From Psychroserpens damuponensis (GTDB taxonomy: Bacteria > Bacteroidota > Bacteroidia > Flavobacteriales > Flavobacteriaceae), in contig NZ_JXJO01000009.1 of NCBI RefSeq assembly GCF_000826655.1, positions 1-64,000 of the forward strand: a DNA stretch of 64,000 nt. Direction: 5' to 3'. A program made the translations under genes and the position numbers. Below are positions 26,201 to 35,497 of this stretch, one piece after another. The stretch's first letter is position 1. Every line of letters starts with the position of its first letter. Under the pieces are notes generated by a model. It saw nothing but the letters and a program-made list of their open reading frames with translations. It did no database searches and was not told where the DNA came from.

Positions 26201-27604
26201 CTACTTTTTAGCCGCTAATAAAATTTCTCTCACTGTTGGTCTTTGTAGTACTTTTGGAAATAATTCTTCGATGATATATTCAAACTCATGATTTAGAAGT
26301 ACTGCATTTTTAAGGTGATAATGACCTTTGCTGTTTTCATGTAATGTAAAATTTAATCCAGCCAAACGGAATTCTATTTCGGCAGTTTCTGGATGAAATT
26401 CGGCAGCTTGAATCAGATTTAAAATAGCAGCTTCAAATTCTCCTAATGTTATTAGAATATCTGCTCTAGATAACCACGTTTGAAGCTCATAGTTACCTAA
26501 ATCTAAAGTTTTTTTATAACCATGTTCGGCTTCTTCTAAAAAGTTAAGACGAGAATTAATTTGTGCATAGAGTTTCCAATAAACCACATTTTCGCTATCA
26601 ATATTTATAGCTTTATTAATATAAAATAGAGCTTTTTGATAATTCTTTTGCTTGTTGTAAAATTTAGTAATTGCAATCCAACCCTTATCTAATAAAGGGT
26701 CTTCATGTACTGTTTTATAATAATACTGTACGGCTAAATCATACTGTTTTAATTTATCATAACAATGTCCAATTCTAAGCAGTGCAAATGAAGTTGGTTC
26801 TTCTAAAGCTAATGTGATTTTATAATTCTCAATAGCTTCTAAAAAGTGCTTTTTCTTTTCTAAAACTTTACCTTTTTCAAGGTATGCGCCTACAAAACTG
26901 TCATCTGAAATTATAGCAAATTCAAAAGCAGCAAGTGCTTTGTCTAAGTCGTTAATGGTTACATATTGACGGCCTAATTGGTGCCAAGCTACTTCGCAAT
27001 AAGGGTTTTGATCTACATAAGAATTTAAAAATGTAATCGCGTCATTGTGTTCCTCAAGAAAATCATAACAGTAGATGATATTATATAGAGCTGAATAATC
27101 TTCTAAGTCTATATCTAAACACTTTTTAAAATATAGTTTTGCATTTTCAAATTGATCTAGAAATAAGTATTCCATACCAATTAAGGCATACAAATCACCA
27201 ATCCCTTCATTATTTGTAGCTAAATCTAAAGCAATCAACAATGTATTTACTGCTTTTTCATGCATATCTTGTTTAGATAACACATTGGCTTTTTGGATGT
27301 AAACTTCTTCGTTATTTGGCTCTATAACATGAAGCGCTTCAAGTACTTTATTGGCGTCATCAAACTTATTTTCTAATACTAGAATTTCGGTTTGAAATAG
27401 TTTTAAGTTGATTGAAGAAGGGTGTTGATCTAGACCTAATTTAATCGCTTTTTTTGCCAACGCTATTTTCCCTATTTCTAAATAGTGATGTATAATGTTT
27501 TCAAATTCATTAGAATCAAAGAACAAAACATTATTCGTTTTGAGCATCGATTCAAATTTTTTAAGCGAGATATTATTGTTGTCTTCGGGTAGACCAAACT
27601 CCAT
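26201..27604 (-). CDS. Tetratricopeptide repeat protein
   Basis: A 467-residue protein starting at ATG 27604 (the TTG two codons upstream is less likely). Most of the length consists of TPR-type helix pairs from about residue 55 on, with repeats near YALIGMEYLFLDQFENAKLYFKK and ALFYINKAINID. No signal peptide or membrane segment. It is a scaffold of unknown partner, common in Flavobacteriaceae beside the DUF368 and aroE genes. No additional catalytic domain is visible. Confidence 0.88.
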   Translation of the reverse strand: MEFGLPEDNNNISLKKFESMLKTNNVLFFDSNEFENIIHHYLEIGKIALAKKAIKLGLDQHPSSINLKLFQTEILVLENKFDDANKVLEALHVIEPNNEEVYIQKANVLSKQDMHEKAVNTLLIALDLATNNEGIGDLYALIGMEYLFLDQFENAKLYFKKCLDIDLEDYSALYNIIYCYDFLEEHNDAITFLNSYVDQNPYCEVAWHQLGRQYVTINDLDKALAAFEFAIISDDSFVGAYLEKGKVLEKKKHFLEAIENYKITLALEEPTSFALLRIGHCYDKLKQYDLAVQYYYKTVHEDPLLDKGWIAITKFYNKQKNYQKALFYINKAINIDSENVVYWKLYAQINSRLNFLEEAEHGYKKTLDLGNYELQTWLSRADILITLGEFEAAILNLIQAAEFHPETAEIEFRLAGLNFTLHENSKGHYHLKNAVLLNHEFEYIIEELFPKVLQRPTVREILLAAKK

Positions 27605-27777
27605 AAGCAAATAGCATTGTTTGTTTAAATAAATGTACAGTTATCAAGAATGGATTTTGTTTTTTTTGGTTCAATGTTTTTAACAAAGTAGTTAACACTT
27701 GTAGTTAACATTTAGATGGTTTGGTTTAAGTGGTTTAAAAACAATGCATTATCTGATATTGTTTGTTGAGAAAAATA

Positions 27778-28956
27778 TTAAGAAATTGAATCTAAAACCC
27801 TTAAAATGATCTTACAACCTTTAATAATTTCGTCATTTGAGATCGTTAAAGGTGGCGTAATTCGGATTGCTTTAGGTTCAAACAGAAGCCAAAATAGAAT
27901 TAATTGTTCGTCTTTACATTTTAAAATCACGTCATTTGTAATGTTTGCTGATGTTGTAATTGCAGCTAACATTAATCCTCGTCCGCGAATTTCAGTAATC
28001 AAAGAATGCTTTAAATAGTGTCTAATTAATTGTTCTTTTTCTAAAGCTAGAGCCATTAAATTACCTTCTGTAATTTCTTGTAATGTAGCTAAGGCTGCCG
28101 CAGCAATTACAGGATGTCCACCAAAAGTTGTGATATGGCCAAGTTTAGGGTTGTCCTGCAGTAAATTCATATGAGCTGATGACGCTGTAAAGGCTCCAAT
28201 TGGCATTCCGCCACCTAATCCTTTTCCAGTAACTAAAATATCTGGTGTACAATTATAATGCTCAAAACCAAATAATTTACCTGTGCGTCCAATTCCTGGT
28301 TGAATTTCATCTAAAATTAATAAAGCGCCAACAGCATCACATTGTTGCCTAACTTTTTCTAGGTAACCCGCTTTAGGCTCTATAAAACCTGCACCTCCTT
28401 GTATGGTTTCTAAAATAACAGCAGCAGTTTTGGTTGTGATTTTTGATAGATCTTCAAAAGTATTAAAGCTAATGAAGCTCACATCTGGGATTAAAGGTCT
28501 AAACGGTTGTTTGCGTTCTTCAAATCCCATAACACTTAGAGCTCCCATAGTGTTGCCATGATAAGCATGATGTGCTGCAATAATCTCACTTCTACCTGTA
28601 ACACGTCTAGCGAGTTTTATAGCACCATCAACGGCTTCTGCACCAGAATTGGTTAAATATGTCTTTTCTAGAGGTTTAGGGAGATGTAATGCTAGTAGTT
28701 TTGTTAATTCTACAGCAGGTTCTTGGATGTATTCCCCATAAACCATTACGTGTAGATATTTGTCTAATTGGTTTTTAATAGCAGCAACGACCTTAGGGTG
28801 TTTATGGCCTAAACTACAAGCAGAAACACCAGCTACAAAATCTAAATACGCCTTTTGGGTGGTATCATAAATATATGAACCTTCGGCATGTGAAATAGTC
28901 ATAGCCAATGGGTGAGGCGTGGTTTGTGCTTGGTATTTATAAAAATCTGATGTCAT
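27778..28956 (-). CDS. Aspartate aminotransferase family protein (class III PLP enzyme)
   Basis: A 392-residue class III aminotransferase, related to acetylornithine/ornithine aminotransferases. Visible motifs: TNSGAEAVDGAIKLAR, AYHGNTMGAL, ILDEIQPGIGRTG (Asp that binds the PLP ring nitrogen) and GKGLGGGMPIGAF with the Schiff-base Lys. Exact substrate is not determinable; a housekeeping acetylornithine or similar role is possible. It follows the OstA-like gene by no gap (29 kb region). Confidence 0.88.
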   Translation of the reverse strand: MTSDFYKYQAQTTPHPLAMTISHAEGSYIYDTTQKAYLDFVAGVSACSLGHKHPKVVAAIKNQLDKYLHVMVYGEYIQEPAVELTKLLALHLPKPLEKTYLTNSGAEAVDGAIKLARRVTGRSEIIAAHHAYHGNTMGALSVMGFEERKQPFRPLIPDVSFISFNTFEDLSKITTKTAAVILETIQGGAGFIEPKAGYLEKVRQQCDAVGALLILDEIQPGIGRTGKLFGFEHYNCTPDILVTGKGLGGGMPIGAFTASSAHMNLLQDNPKLGHITTFGGHPVIAAAALATLQEITEGNLMALALEKEQLIRHYLKHSLITEIRGRGLMLAAITTSANITNDVILKCKDEQLILFWLLFEPKAIRITPPLTISNDEIIKGCKIILRVLDSIS

Positions 28957-30732
28957 TTAATTCCCTTTTTTAACTAAAGGTTTTAAAATTTGCTGTGTAG
29001 AATCTCTTTTTTTAGTGGGTTTTGGTAATTGACGTCCTGCTTTATTAATCTCGTCTTTATCTTTTTCACCCGCTTTTTCAATACGTTTTAAAAGTGCTTC
29101 ATCCACAAATTCTTCATCTTCAACATAAGGATCTAAGCCTTTTATTATTGGTAAATTTAATGGAGGATCCTCACTAAATAAATCGTCTACACTTTTTGGT
29201 TGTTCGTCACCTCTCCAGTCAAAACCTCTAAATTTTCGTGCATTCTTCGGAAATTGGCTCTCCGGATAAATTTCACCATCTACCTGATTTAAAAGTGTAA
29301 TCACTTTATATGGTCCATCAAACTGAAGATTAATACTACCAGATTTTGATTTATTAATCCCTATTAAAGTGTCCTTATCATCTCTACTGTAAAAAATAAT
29401 TTCAGCATTTTTAATAATATCTACATTATAAAGTTCATTGTTTTTAAACAAGCCAATTAGTCGTTGCCCTTTAATTTGATTAAAACCATCACCTAAGGTG
29501 TCTTTGCTAATTAAAAATGCATTATTGAAAACTTTAAGGGAGTCTAATTCTTCTTTTTCAACATTAGAAATAAGATGTATCGAATCTCCAGACATTTGAT
29601 TGCCTAAATTCCAAATGAGAGGTTTTCTGGCAATAGAAAAGGCATCACCTGTATTAAAACGCTTTAAATTGATAAGTTGAGTTAATCCAGACTTATGATC
29701 GGCATGAATAGAATCTGCTTTTCCACTCATATCACTTTTATACATTTTTGCATTATAAAACGCTCTAGTGATTCTATGCTCTGGTTTGCCAGTAACCATC
29801 AACGTATCTGCATGTATATATAATGAATCGTTTTCTTGAACTGTTATCGCTAAAGCACGTTTGGTAATAAATAAAGAATCTTTAGCTCTAAATACTTCAC
29901 CATGATGACCTCTTATTATGGTCTTATTTACCGTATCAGTTACTGTAATATTATTATCTGCAGAAGCAAAACTGCGATTACGATCAAAATATAAACTATC
30001 ACCTTCAATTTGAAGATTATCATAATCTATTTTAGAGTTTTTTATAAAGTATCCAAAATCATTGTTGGTGTCGTAAAAACCACGTTCAGAATATACTTTG
30101 CTTACGTCACCTGTTATGGTAGAAGGACCATACATAAAAGCGTGGCCTGTTTCAGAATAAAAATCGAGCTGATTTGTTTCTAGTGTATATTCAGGATTCA
30201 CTAAAATGACATCTTTTAAAAATCGGTATTTACTCTCATTCATATAATACCTCCCAATTTGACTCGTAATTGTACCAGATGAATCTCTAACAACCTTACC
30301 CTTACTGTTATAATAAGCCTGTTGTTTGGTGCGATCAAAGTAGAGTGTATCTGTAGTTAGTGTAGATTGTGGCTCTGTTAAAATCACTTTACCTGCAGCA
30401 ATTGCTAATTGAGTAATACCACTATATTCAGCATAATCTGAACTCATATTTATCGTATCGCCTTGCTTCATTCTCACATTACTATACGCTTCAATAAAAT
30501 CTTCATTTTGGTAATACAATGCCTTATCGCACCACATATCTATACCTTCATGAACAATATGAATTTGGCCTTGGTCACTTCGTACAAACGTCGTAATATT
30601 TTCTCCTTTTAATGAGTCTCTAACTGTAAAACCCGAATATTCTATATAGATTTTCTTGGGTTGTTGCGCATGAGAAACTGCTGTCATAAAACAACATGTA
30701 ATGAGTAGTAAATATCTTAATGCTAGAGTCAA
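28957..30732 (-). CDS. OstA-like protein (LPS transport)
   Basis: A 591-residue secreted or periplasmic protein. The N-terminal signal peptide ends near SHAQ, and repeated OstA/LptA-type beta-taco strands follow (patterns such as GDSLYFDRN, NADKALYYQNED and the recurrent DTLYFDR). Proteins of this type carry lipopolysaccharide to the outer membrane. The C-terminal 80 residues are charged and probably disordered. The start is TTG (30730-30732); no better ATG is seen, and a -7 box is 18 bp upstream. Confidence 0.85.
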   Translation of the reverse strand: MTLALRYLLLITCCFMTAVSHAQQPKKIYIEYSGFTVRDSLKGENITTFVRSDQGQIHIVHEGIDMWCDKALYYQNEDFIEAYSNVRMKQGDTINMSSDYAEYSGITQLAIAAGKVILTEPQSTLTTDTLYFDRTKQQAYYNSKGKVVRDSSGTITSQIGRYYMNESKYRFLKDVILVNPEYTLETNQLDFYSETGHAFMYGPSTITGDVSKVYSERGFYDTNNDFGYFIKNSKIDYDNLQIEGDSLYFDRNRSFASADNNITVTDTVNKTIIRGHHGEVFRAKDSLFITKRALAITVQENDSLYIHADTLMVTGKPEHRITRAFYNAKMYKSDMSGKADSIHADHKSGLTQLINLKRFNTGDAFSIARKPLIWNLGNQMSGDSIHLISNVEKEELDSLKVFNNAFLISKDTLGDGFNQIKGQRLIGLFKNNELYNVDIIKNAEIIFYSRDDKDTLIGINKSKSGSINLQFDGPYKVITLLNQVDGEIYPESQFPKNARKFRGFDWRGDEQPKSVDDLFSEDPPLNLPIIKGLDPYVEDEEFVDEALLKRIEKAGEKDKDEINKAGRQLPKPTKKRDSTQQILKPLVKKGN

Positions 30733-30749
30733 GGCTGTTTAATTTATTT

Positions 30750-30757
30750 CAAAAATA
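30750..30757 (-). promoter_or_regulatory. Putative -7 box of the OstA-like gene
   Basis: The minus strand reads TATTTTTG (TAnnTTTG), 18 bp from the TTG start of the gene that ends at 30732. Confidence 0.5.
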
Positions 30758-30957
30758 ACTATTATCTCTTCGGAAATGTAACTGTTAACAGATTTTTAGT
30801 AGAGAAATTGAACTGATGTACTAGAGACATTAGGATTCACGGCGTTTTAAATAACATTTTTATCGTAAAAAAAAGTACTACTGTGATACATATTTTATCA
30901 TGTAAAATAACGACATAATGTGACAATAGAGTATAAGCCTGTTTAAAGTTTACAGTG

Positions 30958-31332
30958 TTATTTAGTTTTTATAATCTCAAATTCCATGGTTCCTAATGTG
31001 CTTGATGTACGACATTTATAACTACTATTACTCGTGTCATAAATAGTAGTTATAAATTCGGTACCTATAAATTCGGAATCATCTACAGTGGAATTGTCAA
31101 CTTTAGTACAAATAAGTTTGTACTTACAATCTGTCAACCATTCTATTTTACTATAAATGATAACACCAGAAGCAGAATTTTCTTCTATTTGAAGAGTGTC
31201 GTTTCTAATAAAAGTCCATTCGTGATAATCTGTGTTTTTGTATTTAAAACTTCCAGATTTAAAATTTGAACAACGACGCTCAAAAACATTAAAAAAAGAT
31301 AGAATTATAATACAGTATAAAACAGATTTCAT
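30958..31332 (-). CDS. Hypothetical small secreted protein
   Basis: A 124-residue protein with an N-terminal hydrophobic segment and a Cys near residue 21 (ERRCSNF). The Cys suggests a lipoprotein, but the preceding charged residues are a poor lipobox. The mature part has a beta-strand pattern (FKSGSFKYKN, LQIEENSAS, WLTDCKYKLI). Relatives in Flavobacteria have sometimes been misnamed DNA topoisomerase IV; this protein has no such domain. It starts seven bases after purA. Confidence 0.6.
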   Translation of the reverse strand: MKSVLYCIIILSFFNVFERRCSNFKSGSFKYKNTDYHEWTFIRNDTLQIEENSASGVIIYSKIEWLTDCKYKLICTKVDNSTVDDSEFIGTEFITTIYDTSNSSYKCRTSSTLGTMEFEIIKTK

Positions 31333-31338
31333 TAATAT

Positions 31339-32610
31339 TTATCTGTGAATAGTCTGTGTACGATCTGGTCCTACAGAAACTATGGTTATTGGGATTTCTA
31401 ATTCTTTTTCTAGAAATGAGATGTAGTCATTTAATTCCGAAGGAAATTCAGACACGTTTCGCATTTTAGTTAAATCATCTTTCCAACCTTTAAAATCTGT
31501 ATAAATAGGAGTAACGTTTTCTTCTTCTATATTAAATGGTAAGTGTGTAATAGTTTCACCGTTGTATTTGTAAGCTGTACATACTTTTAAGGTTTTAAAT
31601 CCAGAAAGTACATCACCTTTCATCATACTTAATTGTGTCACACCATTTACTTGGCATGCGTATTTAAGAGCCACTAGGTCTAACCAACCACAACGTCTTG
31701 GTCGTCCTGTAACTGCTCCAAATTCATGACCAACTCTTGCCATATCAGATCCAACTTCATCAAATAATTCTGTAGGAAAAGGGCCAGAACCAACACGAGT
31801 CGTGTAAGCTTTAAAAATACCGAATACTTCACCAATTTTGTTTGGCGCAACACCTAAACCTGTACATGCTCCAGAAGCCGTAGTGTTGGATGATGTTACA
31901 AATGGATAGGTTCCAAAATCGATATCTAATAATGAGCCTTGAGCACCTTCTGCCAAAATTGGCTTATCTGCTTTTAAGGCTTGGTTTAAGTATTCTTCAC
32001 TATCAATAAACTGTAATTCTTTTAAACGCTCTACAGCAGTAAAGAATTCTTCTTCCATTTCTTTTAAATCGTATTGAATATCTACATTGTAAAATCCAAT
32101 CATGGCTTCATGCTTGTTTGCTAAAGCTCTATATTTTTCTTTCCAATTGTCTTGTTCTAAATCACCAATTCTAATACCGTTACGACCAGTTTTATCCATA
32201 TAAGTTGGACCAATACCTTTAAGGGTTGAGCCAATTTTAGCTTTTCCTTTAGAGGTTTCTGAGGCCGCATCTAATAAGCGATGTGTAGGTAAAATGACAT
32301 GTGCTTTTCTAGAAATAATTAAATTGGACTTGTAATCTAATTTAAATTGATCTAAACCATCAAGTTCTTGCACAAAAACAACAGGATCAATAACGACACC
32401 ATTACCAATAACGTTCATAGATTCTGTATGAAAAATCCCAGAAGGTATCGTTCTCAATACATGTTTGATACCGTCAAATTCTAGGGTGTGACCTGCATTT
32501 GGTCCGCCTTGAAAACGAGCAATAATATTGTATTTGGAGGTGAGTACATCAACAATTTTTCCTTTGCCTTCGTCGCCCCATTGTAATCCTAGTAGTAGAT
32601 CTACTGCCAT
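31339..32610 (-). CDS. purA: Adenylosuccinate synthase
   Basis: A 423-residue GTP-dependent ligase that makes adenylosuccinate from IMP and aspartate. Chosen start: ATG at 32610 (MAVDLLLGLQWGDEGKGK), since the family begins at this point; an open frame upstream to 32727 is a non-homologous extension over the fur gene. Motifs: QWGDEGKGK with the catalytic Asp, GPNAGHT with the catalytic His, TTTASG, and RVGSGPFPTE. It follows fur by seven bases. Confidence 0.97.
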   Translation of the reverse strand: MAVDLLLGLQWGDEGKGKIVDVLTSKYNIIARFQGGPNAGHTLEFDGIKHVLRTIPSGIFHTESMNVIGNGVVIDPVVFVQELDGLDQFKLDYKSNLIISRKAHVILPTHRLLDAASETSKGKAKIGSTLKGIGPTYMDKTGRNGIRIGDLEQDNWKEKYRALANKHEAMIGFYNVDIQYDLKEMEEEFFTAVERLKELQFIDSEEYLNQALKADKPILAEGAQGSLLDIDFGTYPFVTSSNTTASGACTGLGVAPNKIGEVFGIFKAYTTRVGSGPFPTELFDEVGSDMARVGHEFGAVTGRPRRCGWLDLVALKYACQVNGVTQLSMMKGDVLSGFKTLKVCTAYKYNGETITHLPFNIEEENVTPIYTDFKGWKDDLTKMRNVSEFPSELNDYISFLEKELEIPITIVSVGPDRTQTIHR

Positions 32611-32617
32611 TGTGTAA

Positions 32618-33073
32618 TTAATTAGTTGGTTTATTTTTTGTTCCGTAGAAATATAAAGAGTGGTTAGAGATCGATATATCAAAAACCTCTTCAATTGTTT
32701 TTTTGATAGATTGAATACGAGGGTCACAAAATTCTATAACTTCTCCTGTATCAGTCATAATCACATGATCATGTTGTTTGTCAAAATACGATTTCTCGTA
32801 GTGCGCTTGGTTTTGACCAAATTGATGTTTTCTAACTAGTGCACATTCCATTAAAATTTCAATGGTATTGTATAGCGTAGCTCGACTAACACGATAGTTT
32901 TTATTTTTCATTTTGATATACAAAGATTCTATATCAAAATGTTCTTCATTTTCATAGATTTCTTGAAGTATCGCGTAGCGTTCAGGTGTTTTTCTATGCC
33001 CTTTTTCTTCTAGAAACTTTGTAAAAACGTTTTTTACAATCTCTTGGTTAGTCTGTTCTGTTTTTTTGCTCAT
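32618..33073 (-). CDS. Fur family transcriptional regulator
   Basis: About 151 residues, starting at ATG 33073 ([10 protein letters not shown]). Two further upstream starts are possible (ATG 33097, TTG 33112). The winged-helix DNA-binding part contains [12 protein letters not shown] and [11 protein letters not shown]. The dimerisation domain has the metal ligands HFDIES, HDHVI and the C-terminal HSLYFYG. The usual CxxC structural zinc motif after HDHxI is replaced by MTDTG, with a single Cys in EFCDP. It is upstream of purA with a seven-base gap; iron or peroxide sensing cannot be separated by sequence. Confidence 0.88.
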   Translation of the reverse strand: MSKKTEQTNQEIVKNVFTKFLEEKGHRKTPERYAILQEIYENEEHFDIESLYIKMKNKNYRVSRATLYNTIEILMECALVRKHQFGQNQAHYEKSYFDKQHDHVIMTDTGEVIEFCDPRIQSIKKTIEEVFDISISNHSLYFYGTKNKPTN

Positions 33074-33109
33074 TTTTAACTCGTGTGGAGTTTTCATTTC
33101 TTCAAGCTC

Positions 33110-33138
33110 CAAATTTACACATTTTTAAACCAAAAATA
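33110..33138 (-). promoter_or_regulatory. Two candidate -7 boxes upstream of fur
   Basis: On the minus strand TATTTTTG (33131-33138) and TAAATTTG (33110-33117) both match TAnnTTTG. The downstream box would exclude the TTG 33112 as a start. The choice between boxes is open. Confidence 0.45.
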
Positions 33139-33180
33139 TTATAAATTTTAGCTAAAAAATGGAAGCGTTAATTTTAGGTT

Positions 33181-35385
33181 TTAAACTCTTGTTACTTTAT
33201 CGATTCCATTAATTTTTTTAAGATTATCAATGAGCTTTTTTAACATGGTTATGTTAGGTACGACGACATTTATTTTTCCTGTAAAAATGCCATCATCAGA
33301 CTCAAAGCTAATGCTCTTCATATTAACATGCATGTTAGAAGAAATCACTTGAGTAATATTATTAACTAGACCAAGGTTATCGATTCCTGATAATTTTATT
33401 TGTGTCGCAAATACTTGTTGTGAGGAGTCTATCCATTTTGCAGTCATGACTCGGTATGCATAATTAGATTGCATACTTAAGGCATTTGGGCAATTTTTTT
33501 TATGAACTTTAATACCGTCATTAATTGTTAAGAATCCAAAAACGGGATCACCAGGAATAGGGTTACAGCAAGTAGATAGTTTATAGTCTAATTTTTCTTC
33601 TTCTTTTCCAAAAACGAGTTGGTCATATTTAGAGGTGATTTCATCTTTGTCAATATCTGGAGCAACAGAAGGTTTTCGAATTTTATTTTTAATATAACTC
33701 ATAAACATATTGCTTCTTGATGAAGCATAGTCTTTGAGCATTGAGTTGTCAATAGTGCCTATCCCAACACGGTAAAATAAATCTAAACTTGTTTTTAATT
33801 TAAAATGGGTAACCATTTCATTGATAGACTTTTCATCTAATGCAATTTTGAGTTGCTTTAATTTTCGTCTTAAAATTTCTTTTCCTTGTTCGGCAAGGTC
33901 TTTTTTATCTGCTTTTAGTGCCGATTTTATTTTGCTTAAGGCTCTAGCTGTGGTTGCATAATCTAACCAATTTCGGTTAGGTTTTATCGTTTCCGAAGTT
34001 AAAATCTCAACGTGATCACCACTGTTGAGTTCATGACTTAGTGGTACCAGTCTGCCATTTACTTTGGCACCTTTGGTTTTCATTCCTACTTCAGTATGTA
34101 CACTAAATGCAAAATCTAGAGGTGTGGCACCTTTTGGTAAAGACTTTAAGTCTCCTTTGGGAGAGAACACAAAGATTTCTTTTGAGTAGAGGTTGAGTTT
34201 AAACTGTTCTACAAAATCTACGGCATTGGTTTCATTACTTTCTAAGGCTTCTTGTAGTTTTCCAATCCAAGTGTCTAGAGCATCTTCAGCATTTCCTTCT
34301 TTATATTTGTAGTGCGCAGCGTACCCTTTTTCTGCAATTTCATTCATGCGTTCACTACGTACTTGTACTTCAACCCATCTATTTTTTGGACCCATAACCG
34401 TAATATGAAGTGCTTCGTAACCTGTAGATTTAGGTGAAGAGATCCAATCACGAAGTCGTGTTGGATTGGGTGTAAAATGATCGGTGACGATAGAATAAAT
34501 TTTCCAGGCTAAGAATTTTTCATTCTTAAAATCTGATTTATAAATAATTCTTACCGCAAATTTGTCATAAACTTCATCAAAATCTACACCTTGTTTTAAG
34601 ATCTTTTTTCTAATGGAATAAATAGATTTTGGACGTCCTTTAATTTCATAGTTTAAGCCTTCTTTATCTAAGGAGTCTTCAATGACTTTTGAAAATGTTT
34701 TTATGTATTCATCCTGTTCTTGTTTACTCTCTTGCATTTTCTCTAAGATGTCGTCGTAAACTTCAGGCTCAGTATATTTCATACCAAGATCTTCGAGCTC
34801 TGTCTTGATGTTGTATAAACCTATTCTGTGAGCTAAAGGTGCGTATATGTATAGGGTTTCTGAAGCTATTTTCTCTTGCTTGTCTGGTCGCATAGAGTCC
34901 ATAGTTTGCATATTATGGAGACGGTCGGCAATTTTAATAATAATCACACGCACATCATCATTGAGTGTGAGTAGCATTTTTCTAAAATTCTCAGCCTGAG
35001 TAGAAACATCTGTCTCTTTACTAAGGGATGAGATTTTTGTTAATCCATCAACAATACGAGCAATAGTTTCACCAAAAAGTCGAGCAATATCATCTTTTGT
35101 GTAATCTGGACTATCTTCAACAACATCATGAAGTAGAGCAGAGGCAATACTTGTTGCATCTAAGCCTATCTCACTTGCCACAATTCTTGCTACTGCAATT
35201 GGGTGAAAAATATAAGCTTCTCCAGATTTTCGACGTTGATCTTTATGCGCATCTAAAGCCACCTCAAACGCTTGGCGAATGAGTAGCTTGTCTTCTTTAG
35301 TAAGCGTTTGATAACTTACTTTTAAAAGATTTTTATAGGCTTTTGCAATCTCTGCATTTTCTTTTTCTATGGCTTCCTCTGTCAT
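33181..35385 (-). CDS. spoT: Bifunctional (p)ppGpp synthetase/hydrolase
   Basis: A 734-residue RelA/SpoT homologue. The HD hydrolase domain is intact: HPIAVA (His61), LLHDVVEDS (His86, Asp87) and DRLHNMQTM. The synthetase domain contains KGRPKSIYSIRKKI and STGYEALHITV. A TGS domain (ATPLDFAFSVHTEVG), a Cys-containing region (STCCNPIPGD) and a C-terminal ACT domain follow. It is a long bifunctional Rel, probably the only large RSH of this cell (inference). A 20-nt palindrome lies in its leader. Confidence 0.96.
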   Translation of the reverse strand: MTEEAIEKENAEIAKAYKNLLKVSYQTLTKEDKLLIRQAFEVALDAHKDQRRKSGEAYIFHPIAVARIVASEIGLDATSIASALLHDVVEDSPDYTKDDIARLFGETIARIVDGLTKISSLSKETDVSTQAENFRKMLLTLNDDVRVIIIKIADRLHNMQTMDSMRPDKQEKIASETLYIYAPLAHRIGLYNIKTELEDLGMKYTEPEVYDDILEKMQESKQEQDEYIKTFSKVIEDSLDKEGLNYEIKGRPKSIYSIRKKILKQGVDFDEVYDKFAVRIIYKSDFKNEKFLAWKIYSIVTDHFTPNPTRLRDWISSPKSTGYEALHITVMGPKNRWVEVQVRSERMNEIAEKGYAAHYKYKEGNAEDALDTWIGKLQEALESNETNAVDFVEQFKLNLYSKEIFVFSPKGDLKSLPKGATPLDFAFSVHTEVGMKTKGAKVNGRLVPLSHELNSGDHVEILTSETIKPNRNWLDYATTARALSKIKSALKADKKDLAEQGKEILRRKLKQLKIALDEKSINEMVTHFKLKTSLDLFYRVGIGTIDNSMLKDYASSRSNMFMSYIKNKIRKPSVAPDIDKDEITSKYDQLVFGKEEEKLDYKLSTCCNPIPGDPVFGFLTINDGIKVHKKNCPNALSMQSNYAYRVMTAKWIDSSQQVFATQIKLSGIDNLGLVNNITQVISSNMHVNMKSISFESDDGIFTGKINVVVPNITMLKKLIDNLKKINGIDKVTRV

Positions 35386-35398
35386 AGAACTAAAGTAA

Positions 35399-35418
35399 GC
35401 ACAATAATTTTATTGTGC
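35399..35418. promoter_or_regulatory. 20-bp palindrome in the spoT leader
   Basis: GCACAATAA (35399-35407), TT, TTATTGTGC (35410-35418): a perfect 9-bp inverted repeat, 14 to 33 bp before the spoT ATG and downstream of a -7 box. It could be an operator or an RNA hairpin of the leader. Confidence 0.5.
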
Positions 35419-35452
35419 AATGTGTTTTTAGGGTTTTGTATAAGAAGTTCAT

Positions 35453-35460
35453 CAAAAGTA
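35453..35460 (-). promoter_or_regulatory. Putative -7 box of spoT
   Basis: The minus strand reads TACTTTTG (TAnnTTTG) about 68 bp before the ATG, which would give a leader of some 60 nt containing the palindrome. Confidence 0.45.
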
Positions 35461-35497
35461 TAAAACTTAAAAATTATATACTGGTTGTAAATTACAA

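Noticed and set aside
27778-28956. KdnA candidate in the class III aminotransferase
   Set aside because: KdnA belongs to the DegT/DnrJ family. This protein has class III motifs (DEIQPG, GKGLGGG).
32611-32727. N-terminal extension of purA to 32727
   Set aside because: The family starts at MAVDLLLGLQWGDEGKGK. The extension overlaps fur and has no relation to known PurA.
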